Origin: Meandrina meandrites | Lineage: Eukaryota > Cnidaria > Anthozoa > Scleractinia > Meandrinidae | Reading direction: 5' to 3' | Assembly (NCBI GenBank): GCA_963693305.1 | Contig: OY855914.1 | Location: 7,645,001-7,709,000, forward strand | DNA: 64,000 nt | Shown: piece after piece, positions 41,105-49,729 of the stretch | How positions within the stretch are numbered: position 1 is the stretch's first letter | Layout of the letters: every line of letters starts with the position of its first letter | The notes under the pieces: model-generated | Told to the model about the DNA's origin: nothing | The model's database searches: none | What the model saw: only the letters and a program-made list of their open reading frames with translations | Made by a program: the position numbers and the translations under genes

Positions 41105-43649
41105 GCCAGTAGGCGACTAACATTTTGTCCCCTTGGGATTTGAAATTCCAAGGTAAAAGGGCTTTTTTTAAAAGAAAACATAAAGCTCCCGTAGACAATT
41201 GTAGTAAAACGAAGCGATGATTCTACGATCGCAATATTTACCCAGCGCCATATTGATTCAGCGGCTTCTCCCATTACGGATACCGCAGGCGAAAACGTCG
41301 CATGGCGAAATCATTTTCGTTCTGTTTCGGCGAAGAACAGATCCTTTAGTTGCACACTTAATAGTTGAATCTATAAGAGGGCCCACATATGTCTTATACA
41401 CAGAACTTAACAGGATACCAGCATATTTTCAACTAAATGGAAATAATAAGAGAAAGAAATCTGAAGCCGTCGCAAGAACGTTGACAAACACGCTCATTTA
41501 GATGTGACTCTGTTACCGTTGCACGGCTTTTGTGAGTTTCTCCTTTAATAGTTGTATGTATATTGCGTTAAATGAAAACATTTTGTTGAAAGGTTAAATT
41601 TTTTGCTTTACTGTAAATCAAGGTAAATTATACTCTGGGTTCCAGAGGGATTGTTTTCATTGGTTTGTGGCAAATTGAGCAGCGAAGCCGCAATTGTGGA
41701 GTTGGCACGCAAGAAACCAAAATAAAACACTTGTCTTTGGCGACCAAACCCTTCCATTTGGCGACCAAAATTTTTAGGTTAGTCGCCAGTTGGCGCCCTT
41801 ATAGGAAAAAGTTAATTTCGGACCCTGTTAGGGTTGGTGACTTTCTTTCAGGGATAATGAGTGTGAAAAAAAAAGTTACTTCAGATGTTGAAAAGTTGGT
41901 GATCAGCATGCATGGTCTCCAGAAAAAGAATTCCAGGGGTGAGATGAACGTGTCTGTTTTAAAGAACTATCTGTCTTTAATATAAAGGTGTCTATTTACA
42001 GCTATTCTCAATCTCACACGCCATTCAGAGCAAAAAGTCTAGACGCAAGTTTGAGTTTTAATGGATGATCTCCTGGTTAACGGATCTCGTAATCTCAAGG
42101 ATATTCAATCTGTGTTTGGAACTTTAAAAAATTGTTGTTTAGTTATCAGTAACAAATTATGAGCCTAAGCTCTGTTTTGCATAATCTGAAAAATAAAATA
42201 AGTATACAAAAATAAATTTTGTGCTTGTAGATTTGCTAGATATTTTTTTGGTCATTCATGTGTGTATATGACCGTTCTTCGGTATAATAAGCAGGCAATG
42301 TTTATTTCTGCTATTTCCCGATGGTTCAAATTTTAATGCATTTTTTTACAATTAAAAAAACTAACACTTCAGTTGTAGCTATTCTTCTAAAAGTTTACTC
42401 ACTTACTGGTATTTTGGGCTCCAATGACTATTAATTGGTTTAGTAAAACCACCAAAATTAAATTCGGTCAATCCCATGCATGAATGACCACAAAAATATC
42501 TAGCAAATCTACATACATGAAATTTATTTTTGTACTTATTTTATATCTCAAGTTATGGAAAGCAGAACTTAAGCTTATAATTTGAAGTTTCGAGAATTTT
42601 AAATATTCATGAGATTTCGAGATCAGTTAACCAGGAGGCGGAGATGATTGACATCCATTTAAACTCAAATTTGCTTCTAGACTTTTTTCTCTGAAGGACG
42701 CATGTGATTGAGAATAGCTGTAAGAGAGTTTATGGTAAATAATATATTAACAGTGCTGGAAATAACAGTCAGTCACTGAACAAATTCCAAACAAATTTTG
42801 AAACTGTACAACTAATTAATTTTATAGGTTGGACAGACATCATGTCCGAGCACCAAAATGTCTCACGGATTTTTGCCATGAAGATCTTGTTTACTGATCA
42901 TGTTTGCTTTAAACATGTTAAAAATCAGAAATCATAAAGATCCATGTTTTGTTTGGCCGTACAAAACAAAACACCATAACTGTGAAACAAACACGAGCTT
43001 CAAAAAGTACCCCATAATATGCATTGCTAAGCATTCTTATTTCTTGTATGCATATGGCTGGAGTAATCAGTTTATGCAAATTGCATAAAATGCTAATTAA
43101 TGTCCGACCAAATTTGCAGTATGTCCAGTCAAAAAAGAGATTTGCAAGGACATATGTCCTGCTTAGCAGGAAAAATTATTTCCAGTACTAATATAAAAGC
43201 TCTGTTACTGTTATAGACCTGGTCCTTCTTGGAATCATTGCCATCTTCACTTGCCAAGTCAGATTCTTCTTCAAAATCTGATTCTTCTTGAAAGTCTAAA
43301 GAATCCAAATCAATTCTTCCATACTGACACAGTTTTTCTGTCACCACCTTTGCTATATCTTTAGAACATTCTAGCAATCCTGGTTTGTTCTCATGGGTGG
43401 GATGCCAGTTCTTAACTTGCTCAACTTCAATCTGGCATTGTGAAGCATTCACTTCAATTCCTTCAGTACTCTGTTCTTTAGGATCAAATGGTAGACCAAA
43501 GAGACTCTTCTTTAGACTTGTTTTACCAACCCGATCTGGGCCGACAATTATTAATCGACGACGGTAGACATTCACATATCCATCTCTTAGAGCCTTTCCA
43601 TAGGCCTGTTGTGCTCTTTGCCCCTCTGCTCTTTGTCCATGTATATGTT
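21434..43649 (-). CDS. Roc-COR-glycosyltransferase 4-OTU fusion protein (5' end missing)
   Basis: Nine exons join without a frame break: 43649-43219, 40789-40039, 36545-36446, 34793-34544, 32712-31912, 31584-30351, 27315-27250, 26450-26194, 21820-21434. They encode 1424 residues from the first visible exon. Roc GTPase: P-loop GPDRVGKTS at about 37-45, DFAGQ at 235-239, THAD at 332-335. COR dimerisation domain: about 395-777. GT-B family 4 glycosyltransferase: 778-1188. OTU-like cysteine protease: about 1211-1405. No signal peptide or membrane segment is visible, so it is probably cytosolic. Roco proteins are GTP-dependent dimeric switches; GT4 transfers sugars from nucleotide or lipid donors; OTU enzymes remove ubiquitin. 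The combined role is unknown; a stress or immune receptor is my inference. An LRR exon probably precedes the first visible exon, which starts in phase 1. Confidence 0.8.
22103..22198. repeat. 95-bp direct repeat, left copy
   Basis: It matches 25796-25891 with only a few differences, starting CTATTCGCACTGCATAAATT. The pair brackets the satellite-containing block. Confidence 0.85.
23006..24840. repeat. 91-bp satellite array, about 20 units
   Basis: The unit starts GTTATGGCCAGTGAGGCATA and contains GATGATCGTGACTTTTGAGA. Units 1-15 (23006 to about 24370) differ by a few bases, with recurring alternatives ATAATT/ATTATT and GTTGTC/GTGGTC. Units after 24370 become steadily more divergent and lose register by 24800. 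91 is not a multiple of three and the frames through it break, so it is non-coding. It resembles a centromeric or dispersed satellite rather than CRISPR: there are no unique spacers. Confidence 0.95.
25257..25712. repeat. About 180-bp tandem repeat, 2.5 units
   Basis: Three successive units begin near 25257, 25441 and 25619. They share CATCAATGG, AGAGCCCATTGAT and GGATATAGGTGCTGTGTG. The last unit is truncated. Confidence 0.8.
25737..26108. repeat. 65-bp direct repeats flanking a 242-bp segment
   Basis: Identical 65-bp blocks lie at 25737-25801 and 26044-26108 (starting GCCGAATTTCCTCCCC). The sequence between them starts with the right copy of the 95-bp repeat (25796-25891). Confidence 0.85.
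26194..26450 (-). CDS. Exon: N-terminal half of OTU domain
   Basis: The acceptor is CTTCTTTTAG and the donor is the strong GTAAGT at 26193. The exon encodes an amphipathic segment and then the OTU nucleophile motif SGNCMFYALSDQL. The Cys is present. The residue three before it, normally Asp in the D-G-N-C motif, is Ser. It then reads HKELRQSIVQYL, as usual after the catalytic helix. It enters in phase 1 and leaves in phase 0. Confidence 0.8.
26451..27249 (-). other. Intron
   Basis: About 0.8 kb with no exon. It contains a C-rich stretch at about 26535-26605. Plus-strand frames here have no domain. Confidence 0.6.
27250..27315 (-). CDS. Small linker exon (22 codons)
   Basis: A TACAG acceptor and a GTAAGC donor flank 66 nt that enter and leave in phase 1, matching the exons on both sides. 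It encodes a short Ser/Val-rich linker between the glycosyltransferase and OTU domains. Being phase-symmetric, it could be skipped without a frame change. Confidence 0.65.
28376..29019 (-). repeat. Partial tandem duplication of intron plus end of the glycosyltransferase exon
   Basis: 28376-28431 joined to 28890-29019 matches about 29030-29065 joined to 30264-30400. The copied part includes about the last 50 nt of the glycosyltransferase exon and an intact CATG/GTAAGG donor (about 28970). The duplicate lacks an acceptor, so it should not be spliced as an exon. Confidence 0.8.
28432..28889. mobile_element. TA-flanked MITE (pogo/Tigger-like ends)
   Basis: The left end is CAGTAGAACACCTATTAAGC and the right end, complemented, is CAGTTGAACCACTATTAAGC. 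TA lies on both sides (28430-28431, 28890-28891). It is 458 bp and non-coding. The parallel copy of the duplicated intron lacks it. Confidence 0.8.
29066..30254. mobile_element. MULE-like element, about 107-bp TIRs, 9-bp target duplication
   Basis: Perfect 9-bp duplications TTTCCCTTC lie at 29057-29065 and 30255-30263. The inverted ends start TAGTCTGAAATGTCATCC and extend about 107 bp with almost no mismatch (about 29066-29172 and 30146-30254). The element is 1189 bp and has no transposase frame. Long TIRs with 9-bp duplication fit Mutator-like elements. The interior has a divergent inverted relative at 36.9-37.5 kb. Confidence 0.85.
30351..31584 (-). CDS. Exon: complete GT4 glycosyltransferase domain
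   Basis: The exon is 1234 nt with acceptor CTCTTGCAG and donor GTAAGG. It encodes a full GT-B fold: an N-terminal GGLSTINRQLA loop (nucleotide-sugar acceptor side), HTAPEELG, then LTFGRGDLEDFSLKGYD, VGAPDGKQEE and the E-x7-E motif in EGFGLTALEALSAGLP, followed by NSGFGDAL. All hallmark donor-binding residues look intact, so it may be active. Neighbouring domains are split by introns but this one is not. Similar GT4 domains are typical of bacteria; ancestry by transfer is possible but unproven. Confidence 0.85.
31585..31911 (-). other. Intron
   Basis: 327 nt, phase 0, between the COR and glycosyltransferase exons. Nothing else is seen. Confidence 0.7.
31912..32712 (-). CDS. Exon: C-terminal COR region and Cys-rich tail
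   Basis: Acceptor TTTTCAG, donor GTACAT, 267 codons, phase 0 at both ends. It encodes DPVHSKYWQELERDGTLS, which is COR-type, then FVPHGLFSQLVSR, typical of the COR subdomain, and then a Cys/His-rich stretch (CEWCVVCPYCHQG, CSNHG, CVDEECFHL) that may bind zinc. The Cys-rich part is seen directly; zinc binding is inferred. Confidence 0.8.
32713..34543 (-). other. Intron with a foldback repeat
   Basis: 1.8 kb, phase 0. It contains the repeat at 33438-33840. A 101-codon minus-strand frame at 34130-34435 lies in repeat-like DNA and has no domain. Confidence 0.6.
33438..33840. mobile_element. MITE-like repeat with homopolymer G/C blocks
   Basis: The left arm GGGATTTGAAGTGATGGGGA (33456-33475) is matched by an inverted right arm around 33801-33840. 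The body holds several G, C and A homopolymer runs. Borders are uncertain. Confidence 0.5.
34544..34793 (-). CDS. Exon: COR domain, central part
   Basis: Acceptor TTCTCTAG, donor GTAGGA. The first base completes an Arg codon started in the upstream exon, giving PIRWFLFEKVIEAL. This is followed by FLKDADEFASMISFYHDLG and VLKAQWLIDLLKQLI, standard COR motifs of metazoan Roco proteins. It leaves in phase 0. Confidence 0.85.
34794..36445 (-). other. Intron with a long hairpin
   Basis: 1.65 kb. It contains the inverted repeat at 35297-35398. No exon. Confidence 0.6.
35297..35398. repeat. 45-bp arm inverted repeat with 12-bp loop
   Basis: Arms 35297-35341 and 35354-35398 match at about 42 of 45 positions (GGTCATTACAGGGAAATCT ends). 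It is probably the core or end of a foldback transposon: weaker inverted similarity continues outward (GGCAAGAA near 35433 against TTCTTGCC near 35025). Confidence 0.85.
36446..36545 (-). CDS. Exon: Roc-COR junction
   Basis: This 100-nt exon encodes EANRINGIQELRDRIMEV and GPYMGEKIP, the helix leading into COR. It enters in phase 1 after TTTTTGAAG and leaves in phase 2 at GTAAAC. The acceptor region GAAGAG offers two AG sites 2 nt apart. Confidence 0.75.
36890..37520 (-). mobile_element. Divergent inverted relative of the MULE-like element interior
   Basis: On the complement, this region follows the order of about 29460-29960 with shared words (GCCATAAGACTGTG, GACACCTCTC, AAGTGTTCGCTCTGG, CTTAATTTGAT-type blocks). 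The long TIRs and target duplications are not recognisable here. Confidence 0.6.
38140..38201 (-). CDS. Possible cassette exon (uncertain)
   Basis: 62 nt lie between a TTTAATTAG acceptor and a GTCAAG/GTATTGG donor. It is open in the frame entered from the 40039 donor (phase 1) and would leave in phase 0, which matches the alternative acceptor two bases further in the 36545 exon. It is not needed for a normal Roc-COR junction, so it may be a false signal. Confidence 0.2.
38441..39472 (+). mobile_element. Palindrome-ended element, copy IV
   Basis: It has both ends of the family (GC-rich palindrome at left, TTGCTATAGCAA palindrome at right) and no TTAA insert. An internal segment of about 280 bp between two copies of GAAGCGACGGTC (about 38831-39115) is extra; part of it resembles 34855-34915. 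Confidence 0.75.
39577..39840 (+). CDS. Small unrecognised open frame (hypothetical)
   Basis: 87 codons from ATG to TAA: a basic N-terminus RPKRKEK, then VKVWLRESVFTLWKSKKD, a Ser/Asn-rich part and an acidic tail. It lies antisense within an intron of the Roco gene. The amino-acid composition looks protein-like, but I cannot name a family. It may be an exon of a transposon-derived gene. Confidence 0.3.
   Translation: MLRPKRKEKLVKVWLRESVFTLWKSKKDLTGYSNNTNSEFAEFLLHPQSSVSMLDGISKKRRLEEINSDDINENIKCGRPNTAPTGR
40039..40789 (-). CDS. Exon: central and C-terminal Roc GTPase
   Basis: The acceptor is TGTATTCTAG, and the donor GCAG/GTATTG was chosen because its phase 1 joins the 36545 exon. It encodes a Ser/Asp-rich linker, then MDMWDFAGQHLYYASHPLFL (switch II, DxxG), ALYILVHNLSKPL, PPVFIVGTHADKP (G4-type THAD) and FFSIDNTSS. 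It is a normal Roc core apart from the long linker before the DxxG motif. Confidence 0.85.
41026..41827. mobile_element. hAT-like MITE with CAGGGCCCGAAATT ends
   Basis: The left end CAGGGCCCGAAATTG and the complemented right end CAGGGTCCGAAATTA form TIRs. Subterminal GGCGACCA and GTCGCCAGT words repeat in inverted orientation at both sides. The 8-bp flanks TTAGCCTG and TTAGGGTT are only partly alike. Confidence 0.65.
41999..42720. mobile_element. TA-flanked foldback MITE, arms of about 300 bp
   Basis: The ends are CAGCTATTCTCAATC and its complement, with TA on both sides (41997-41998, 42721-42722). The two halves are inverted copies over about 300 bp each (for example AAGTCTAGA, GTAGATTTGCTAGATATTTTT). 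Tc1/mariner-like. Confidence 0.8.
42751..43189. mobile_element. hAT-like MITE with CAGTGCTGGAAATAA ends
   Basis: The left end CAGTGCTGGAAATAA pairs with the complemented right end AGTACTGGAAATAA. The flanking 8-mers TATATTAA and AATATAAA agree at six positions. Its right border is only about 30 bp from the donor of the first Roc exon. Confidence 0.6.
43219..43649 (-). CDS. Exon: N-terminal Roc GTPase with P-loop
   Basis: The acceptor TTATTAG precedes a phase-1 start. It encodes HGQRAEGQRAQQAYGKALRDG, the usual charged helix before Roc, then VYRRRLIIVGPDRVGKTSLK (P-loop, beta-1), FDPKEQSTEGIEV (switch I region) and a very acidic tail (EESDFEEESDLASEDG). The donor GTCTAT is weak but its phase 0 fits the next exon. 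Because it enters in phase 1 with no local Met, an upstream exon must exist. Confidence 0.85.
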
Positions 43650-43819
43650 CTAATAAGTAAATGTAATGAGAATATTTTTGTCAAGAATTATTATTACAAT
43701 TAGGTAGATTTCAGCAATATCAAGCAGGGGTAGTTTTATTATTAAGCAGCATCAATGCAACATTTAATCAGCATCAATGCAACATGTAATTTTATTACCA
43801 TGAATGCATAATATAATTA

Positions 43820-44540
43820 TGCTGTATTGTTATCAATGTAATGTTATTCTATTGTAAGTAACATACTGTATGTAGTTTATTGTAAGTAACATAGATGGAG
43901 GGAGATTCTGCTGTTCGTGGCTATCGTGACGCACAAATATTTGAGAGCCAACTGTTGGAGATAAACTTGTTGCACAAAGAGAGTTTTGTAATCAATTTGT
44001 CATCAAAGTGCTAAATGGCAAAGTTCGACCACACAAATACTCAAGAATAACGTGCAATTTTCTCGCTCGTGGAGGCCTAGCCGATCGATTACTGTTGAAG
44101 TTTACCCGAGTTTATTACAGGCCGTCGTCGACACTGCAAACAGCTTTGTGGGGGAATGGAAATTTTGTGCTGTGTGACGTTTTCCTGTTCTAGAAAAGCG
44201 GCCATAAACCATTTAAAGGATCTGCTAACGAAGGCTTCTATAAAAGTGTCAATTCACTGAAATGTACGGCACCTTTTTGAAATGTTCCCGCAGATAAGCC
44301 GCACCCCCGATTTTGAGCGACGATTTTTGGAAAAAAGGTGCGGCTTATCTGCGGGTGTTTACGGTATGTTGTAAACAAAATTTTTCAAAAATTAAACAAT
44401 AAAAAATAAAAAAGTAAATTTTATAATTATATTTATGACAAATAACTTTTAGACCATGTAAAACATGTACCTATAAAGTCAACTCCCACTACAACACTAA
44501 ACACACAGTCCTTCATGATCAGTGAGAAAAAGTATGTATT
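43820..44540. repeat. Duplicated intron segment, copy B, left part
   Basis: It matches 8200-8440 of copy A, with a TA-type insert at 43894-44364. It continues at 49522-50342 after the LINE. Confidence 0.75.
43894..44364. mobile_element. TA-flanked insert with terminal hairpin
   Basis: The empty site in copy A (near 8277) shows this is an insertion, with TA at both borders (43892-43893, 44365-44366). The right end holds a perfect 19-bp inverted repeat CCCGCAGATAAGCCGCACC (44287-44305, 44337-44355) and ends GTGTTTACGG, like pogo/mariner families. The left end does not match, so it is probably truncated or composite. Confidence 0.65.
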
Positions 44541-47500
44541 TTATTTTAGGACTGGGACGAGATCATGGCAGCGTGAAGACATGTGCTCGAACTTTTTGTT
44601 CACAGCCTATGGCCGAGGCTATTGCAAATTTTATTTCTAGAAGAAGAAACCGGTCATCAGGATCAGAAAACGAAGCAAATGAACCGAAAAAACTAAGGAA
44701 TACAGTCCACGACAATGAATCTCAAATCACCGAAGTTGAAGAGGACCAGAATGTAATTGTAAAAGCACCTGAGATGACTGACGACGTTCTTGCCAGTAAA
44801 TTAGAGGTAATACTCGTCAAATCGAATAACATTGAAGTGTCGGTAAAGAACGTAGAGACTAACCTCGCTAGGCTTGAAAAGAGAATGACGAAGCTGGAAG
44901 AAGCTGAGTTATCGACAAAATATGACATCGAAGCCGTTAAACAAAAGAATTGACACGTTAGACGAGAAGCTAACTAATTCTCCAACTGTACCAGCAATTA
45001 AAGATTATGGACAAATTCAGCAGCCAATTACTACAACTCAGGAAGAAACAGGAACAGTTAGCTGTACTTCAAGAACAGCTAAAAATGAAAGACTTGTATT
45101 TGGAGGCATACTCGCGTCGTGAAACTATCAAGTTCGTCAACATTCCCGAAAAAGATGATAGAGAAGACACCGAAGAAATTATTCGCAGCTTCCTTGAATG
45201 GGAGCTTGGTTTCATGGAAGCGGGAACAGTTGAAATACAGAGAGTTCATCGTGTCGGAAAGAATACCAACGAAAGCACAAGGCTGAGAGCAATCCTTGCT
45301 AAATTCCTTCGAGCCAAGGATTGTGATAAGATTCTCTCATTGGGTTTTCGCCTTCGTGACACCAATTTTCAGATGTACAGAGATTTACCGCGAGGAGACA
45401 GATCGTCACAAATGGCCACATTAAAGAAAGCAAGACAGCATAAAGTTCACACAGTGTTTAGTAAGACTGAACCAGATAAGTTGTACATAGGGGGGAAGTT
45501 CTGGCCGGTAGGCAAACCCTTTGACATTGAAGAGCTGGATTCCTAAAAAGGACGATGTGGGCGAACTTTAAGACATGTTCTATACTTTCAAGTGGAACAT
45601 TTGCACTATAATGTAAGGTAAACATCATTTATAAGAAGCTATGAATGTTTATTTACGCACATAATTATAGGGCCAGGCGTCGCACTAATCCATACAGATT
45701 GCGCCTTTGTTAACTATTGCTTGGATCCGGTTGAAACAGATTTAACAGTACTTTACTGGCTGTGATTCATATTATTTTTTATTTTAAGTAGAATGTTTTT
45801 TCTGTTGTATTTGTGTTTATGTGGGCCATTAAGTCAGTCAGTCAACTTTCGAGGAAATCCAAATTTAATTATATAATTATAAGCTGGAATAATGACAACA
45901 AATATACAATTCAAAGCTATCTCGCTGAATGTTCGTGGAATTCGCACTTTTAAGAAAAGGAAAACAATTTAGAATTGGTTAACTCAAAAACATGCTGATA
46001 TTTGCTTTCTCCAGGAGACTTATAGCACAAAGGAAATAGAAAATCAATGGAAATCTCAGTGGCACGACGAACTTATTTTGCACACGGGACTGTGCATAGT
46101 CATGGGTTCACCGTACTTGTATGAAACACGCTCGATTTCACACTAAAATCAGTCCAATCAGATGAAGAAGGAAGATTCCTTTGTCTTGAAGCCATTATCC
46201 AAGACCAATTGTTTCTTTTAGTCAATATTTACGCACCTAACACTTCAATGGAACAAACATCGTTTTTTTGCAAACTCTATGATCTTATTAACAGTGACGA
46301 ACGCTATGAACAATGTAAAATCATAATCGGAGGCGACTTTAATGTCACTCTAGATCCATCTAAAGACTGCTCTGGTGGCAATCCTGTTTTAAAACACTCA
46401 GTTAAAGCATTGGAAGACATTTTAATAGAAAATGATTTAATTGACATTTGGAGAATCCAAAACCCCCGAGACCAGAAGGTTCACTTGGAGACAAAAAACA
46501 CCACTCATTCAACAGCGGCTTGATTATTGGTTCATTCCGGAGTTACTTCAAGATGATGTCACTAAAATAGAAATCGTACCTGCAGTGAGAACTGAACATT
46601 CAGCAATTGTTACCGAAATTAATTCTCTAGACACGGCCCTTCTTTTTGGAAAATAAACAATAGCCTGTGAGAAGATCCGACATATGTTGAACTGATAAGA
46701 GAAAAATGTTCCTATCTGGTCATCAATGCCCACAGTCCATTGTGCGCTATTCAAGATGGTGGCCGGGGGAATTACGAAGAGGCTGAAGGGCTCGTCTTTG
46801 AAAATCGATAAAAAAATCAGTTCACTAGGTAAGGCATTTTTTTAATATATAGGATCTACTAATGAGCACATTCGGAACATTTTAAGCAATACTTGTAAAA
46901 ACAGTGGAGGGTTCCTTTAAACGAGGTGTCCGCCAAGGTGACCCTCTGTCGCCATATCTTTTCATAATTGCCCTCGAATTATTAGCAATTAACATCCAAA
47001 AAAATGACCAAATAAGAGGCATTAAGGTTGACGGAAATGAGATTAAACTAGTGATCTTTGCAGACGACATGACAACTTTTGTGCGCGACACAGTTTCATT
47101 CTCTCATCTAGTCAACACTGTGGAACAATTCACAAGTTATTCAGGATTAAAAATGAATCATGAAAAGACGGAGGTAATGCCCCTGGGAAATATGACATTG
47201 GAACCAACGGAAGTAGGCGTGAATGAGATAAGTAGTATTGTCAAAATTCTGGGGGTACATTTTACCTATAATCATCAGCGTTTTTGTGAAAATAATTTTG
47301 AATCTATCGAGAAATCTTTAAAAGAATTGCTACAAAGCTGGTCTTGGAGAGGTCTTACGTTGATTGGAAGGATTCAAGTGATCAAATCCTTTGTCATAAT
47401 GAAAATCCTTTATCGTGTTACATTGGTCTTGTGTAAAAAATTAGATTTTGTCAAAAAAATCAATGAGTTACTATATTCTTTTATTTGGAAGGGTAAAGAC

Positions 47501-49521
47501 AAAGTAAAGCGTACAGCCTTGATAAATTCTATTGAGGCTGAACTTGTTAAATGGCAGTAAATCATCTATAGCTCACCTAATTAACCTCTCCCTTTGAGCC
47601 TAACTCTTTTTATATAACTCACGAAAATAACATAATCCCACACTTTATAACAAATTCATCTCAAAAGTTTGCACTAAACCTACTGCTAGGAAGAAATATG
47701 AAGAAAGCTTTAACACCGAAGAGTCTCAATTAGATCGGAAAAAATTTATCTAACGCCTATCAGAGCAACACTAAGCACAAAACTGCGGGAATTCAGTGTA
47801 AGATACTTAATAAAATCTTATATACAAATGACATGCTTTTTAAGTTTAAGAAAATCGAGTCTCCTCTATGCTATTTCTGCAAAAATGATATCTTTTCCTC
47901 TGCCCGAAAGTTCAAGTTTTTTGGAATGAAGTATGCTCTACTTTCGGAGAAAAACTGAAGTGGAGCAGATCTCTTCACATAAAAGATATCTTTTTCGGAT
48001 GCCAAGACCTAACAACTCACAATACCTTGACAAATTACATTATCCTGGAAAGCAAATTCTTTCTGTATCGCTGCAAACTAAACAAAACTCCCTTATCTAT
48101 TCTGCATTTAACACTGAGAAAAAATTAAGAATACATATTATTATTACATAGAACACTGTTCTATTGCGTGAGAAAATAATAAAATTGGTTTTCAGTATGG
48201 AAAGTGGGAACCTCTTCTCCCACTTATCTCTCTTTGATTAGTTGTTGTCACTTTTTTTTAATTATACTGCAAACTACAATGTGACAATGCTGTAATATAC
48301 GCAAGTTTTTTTGGCCTTTGTAAACCCTGTTATTTTGTAACCTGTAACCTTGTAATTAAAATTAGTTATGTTAAATTGTATATTCTGTAAACATGTAAAT
48401 TGTAATTTTTTGTCCGTAAATAATTGTATTTCCAGTCAGTGTAAAACGCAGACTGCGGACTGCAGACTGCAGACTGCAGACCGGGGGTAAAATGCAGACC
48501 AGGGGTAAAATGCAGACTGAGGGTAAAATAACGAAACACGATCCACCGAGCCATTATGTTAACTGAGATGGCCTGGAACTCGATTACGAGGGAAATCACG
48601 TGACTCTGAAGTGGAAACATGTCGGACAGCGTGAAATGGCAACCAAACTAGTCTCAATACTTACAAGTTTTGCTTGCCGTGTTTTGTTCAAAGAGCATCT
48701 ATTAAGGTGGGGGTACACCCGATTTTTAGTGAAATTTTAAGAGGTTTCATTTAAAGAGGGATAGAAGAAAGAAAATAATTTTTGGAACACCACCAGACAG
48801 TTGACCCCCACACAAGAGCACCCCAGGTTGTCAGGGGACTGTTTGGGTGTCCATCTACTAACTTTTAACTTCAAATTCTAATTTTAAACTCACGTTGAAT
48901 CTTTAATATTTCTCCAAATTTTACTAATCCTTTGAGAAAAAACTATCTCTTCCCAAACTTTGCCAAAAATTTACGAAACCCCGCTAAACATAGTTTTGTG
49001 AAATGAGCATAGAGTTTCTGGATTACTTGAAACACAAACGAGATATTCACATTAAACCAAGTTTAGCAGTGGAAAAACGGGCTACCGTCTTAACGAAGCA
49101 ACTCTGTGACATCAATTTTTTTTAATCTTATATCTTCTCCTTACACGTCGTGGCTCAGCGTAAGGGGTAAGACGTCATGTAAACTACACAAAATGTGCTT
49201 CCGAAGGTTTGTCGGTACCAGTACTAGCCGCGTATTTAAAATTCAAAATGGCTACCACGTAAACAAAGGTAAGATGCGCTTTTATTCACCTTGTGGTTCG
49301 TGTTTCGTTGTTAAACCCTCGGTCTGCATTTTACCCCTGGTCTGCAGTCTGCAGTCTGCAATTTACCCCTGGTCTGCATTTTACCCCCGGTCTGCAGTCT
49401 GCAGTCCGCAGTCTGCGTTTTACACTGACCGATTGTATTTCCTATTTTTATGCTGTACATTTCTTTTCTGCTGAAATTGTATGTTAAGCTTTATAAAACA
49501 ATAAACAAATAAAATACAAAA
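44541..49521 (+). mobile_element. Degenerate L1/Tx1-like LINE with AAAAAGTATGTATT target duplication
   Basis: Target duplications lie at 44527-44540 and 49522-49535. The ORF1-like region starts at Met 44609 (basic head, then coiled coil) and after frameshifts near 44945-45010 continues to 45546 with an RRM-like ORF1p core (YSRRETIKFVNIPE, RVHRVGK, KARQHKVHTVFSK). ORF2: endonuclease fragments from 45895 (LNVRGIRTFKKR, CFLQETYS, IIGGDFNVTLDP) with stops, then a gap, then RT from 46904 to 47560 (GVRQGDPLSPYLF, FADD, SGLKMNHEKTE). The tail ends AATAAACAAATAAAATAC plus A run. It is inactive and carries a nested 1-kb element. Confidence 0.85.
48434..49431. mobile_element. Foldback/MULE-like element with 11-bp target duplication
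   Basis: The flanks are ATTGTATTTCC at 48423-48433 and 49432-49442. The inverted ends start GTCAGTGTAAAACGCAGACT and run over 100 bp with internal CTGCAGACTG and GGGGTAAAATGCAGACC repeats. It is 998 bp and non-coding. Its interior (about 48700-49080) has an inverted relative at 11130-11705. Confidence 0.85.
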
Positions 49522-49692
49522 AAAAAGTATGTATTGTATTTTATTAAAGTTGGGAGTTATTTTCAGTAACTTAATTTTATTCACAGGGACTTAAACACCT
49601 GGCCGCGGTTGTTCAAAGGATGGATAACGCTATCCAGCGGATAAATCGCTATCCAGTGGATAAGTGTTGGCAAAAGAAACTACGCTATCCAC

Positions 49693-49729
<37 letters not shown>

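Larger units (their letters stand above)
40790..43218 (-). other. Intron with three MITEs
   Basis: 2.4 kb, phase 0, almost filled by three adjacent elements: 41026-41827, 41999-42720 and 42751-43189. Confidence 0.7.

Noticed and set aside
9140..43649. Joining the LRR exon at 9.8 kb to the Roc exon at 43.6 kb as one gene
   Set aside because: Although phases fit, the LRR exon lies downstream of the Roc exon on the minus strand, so this would need trans-splicing or an inverted order; tandem paralogues explain the data better.
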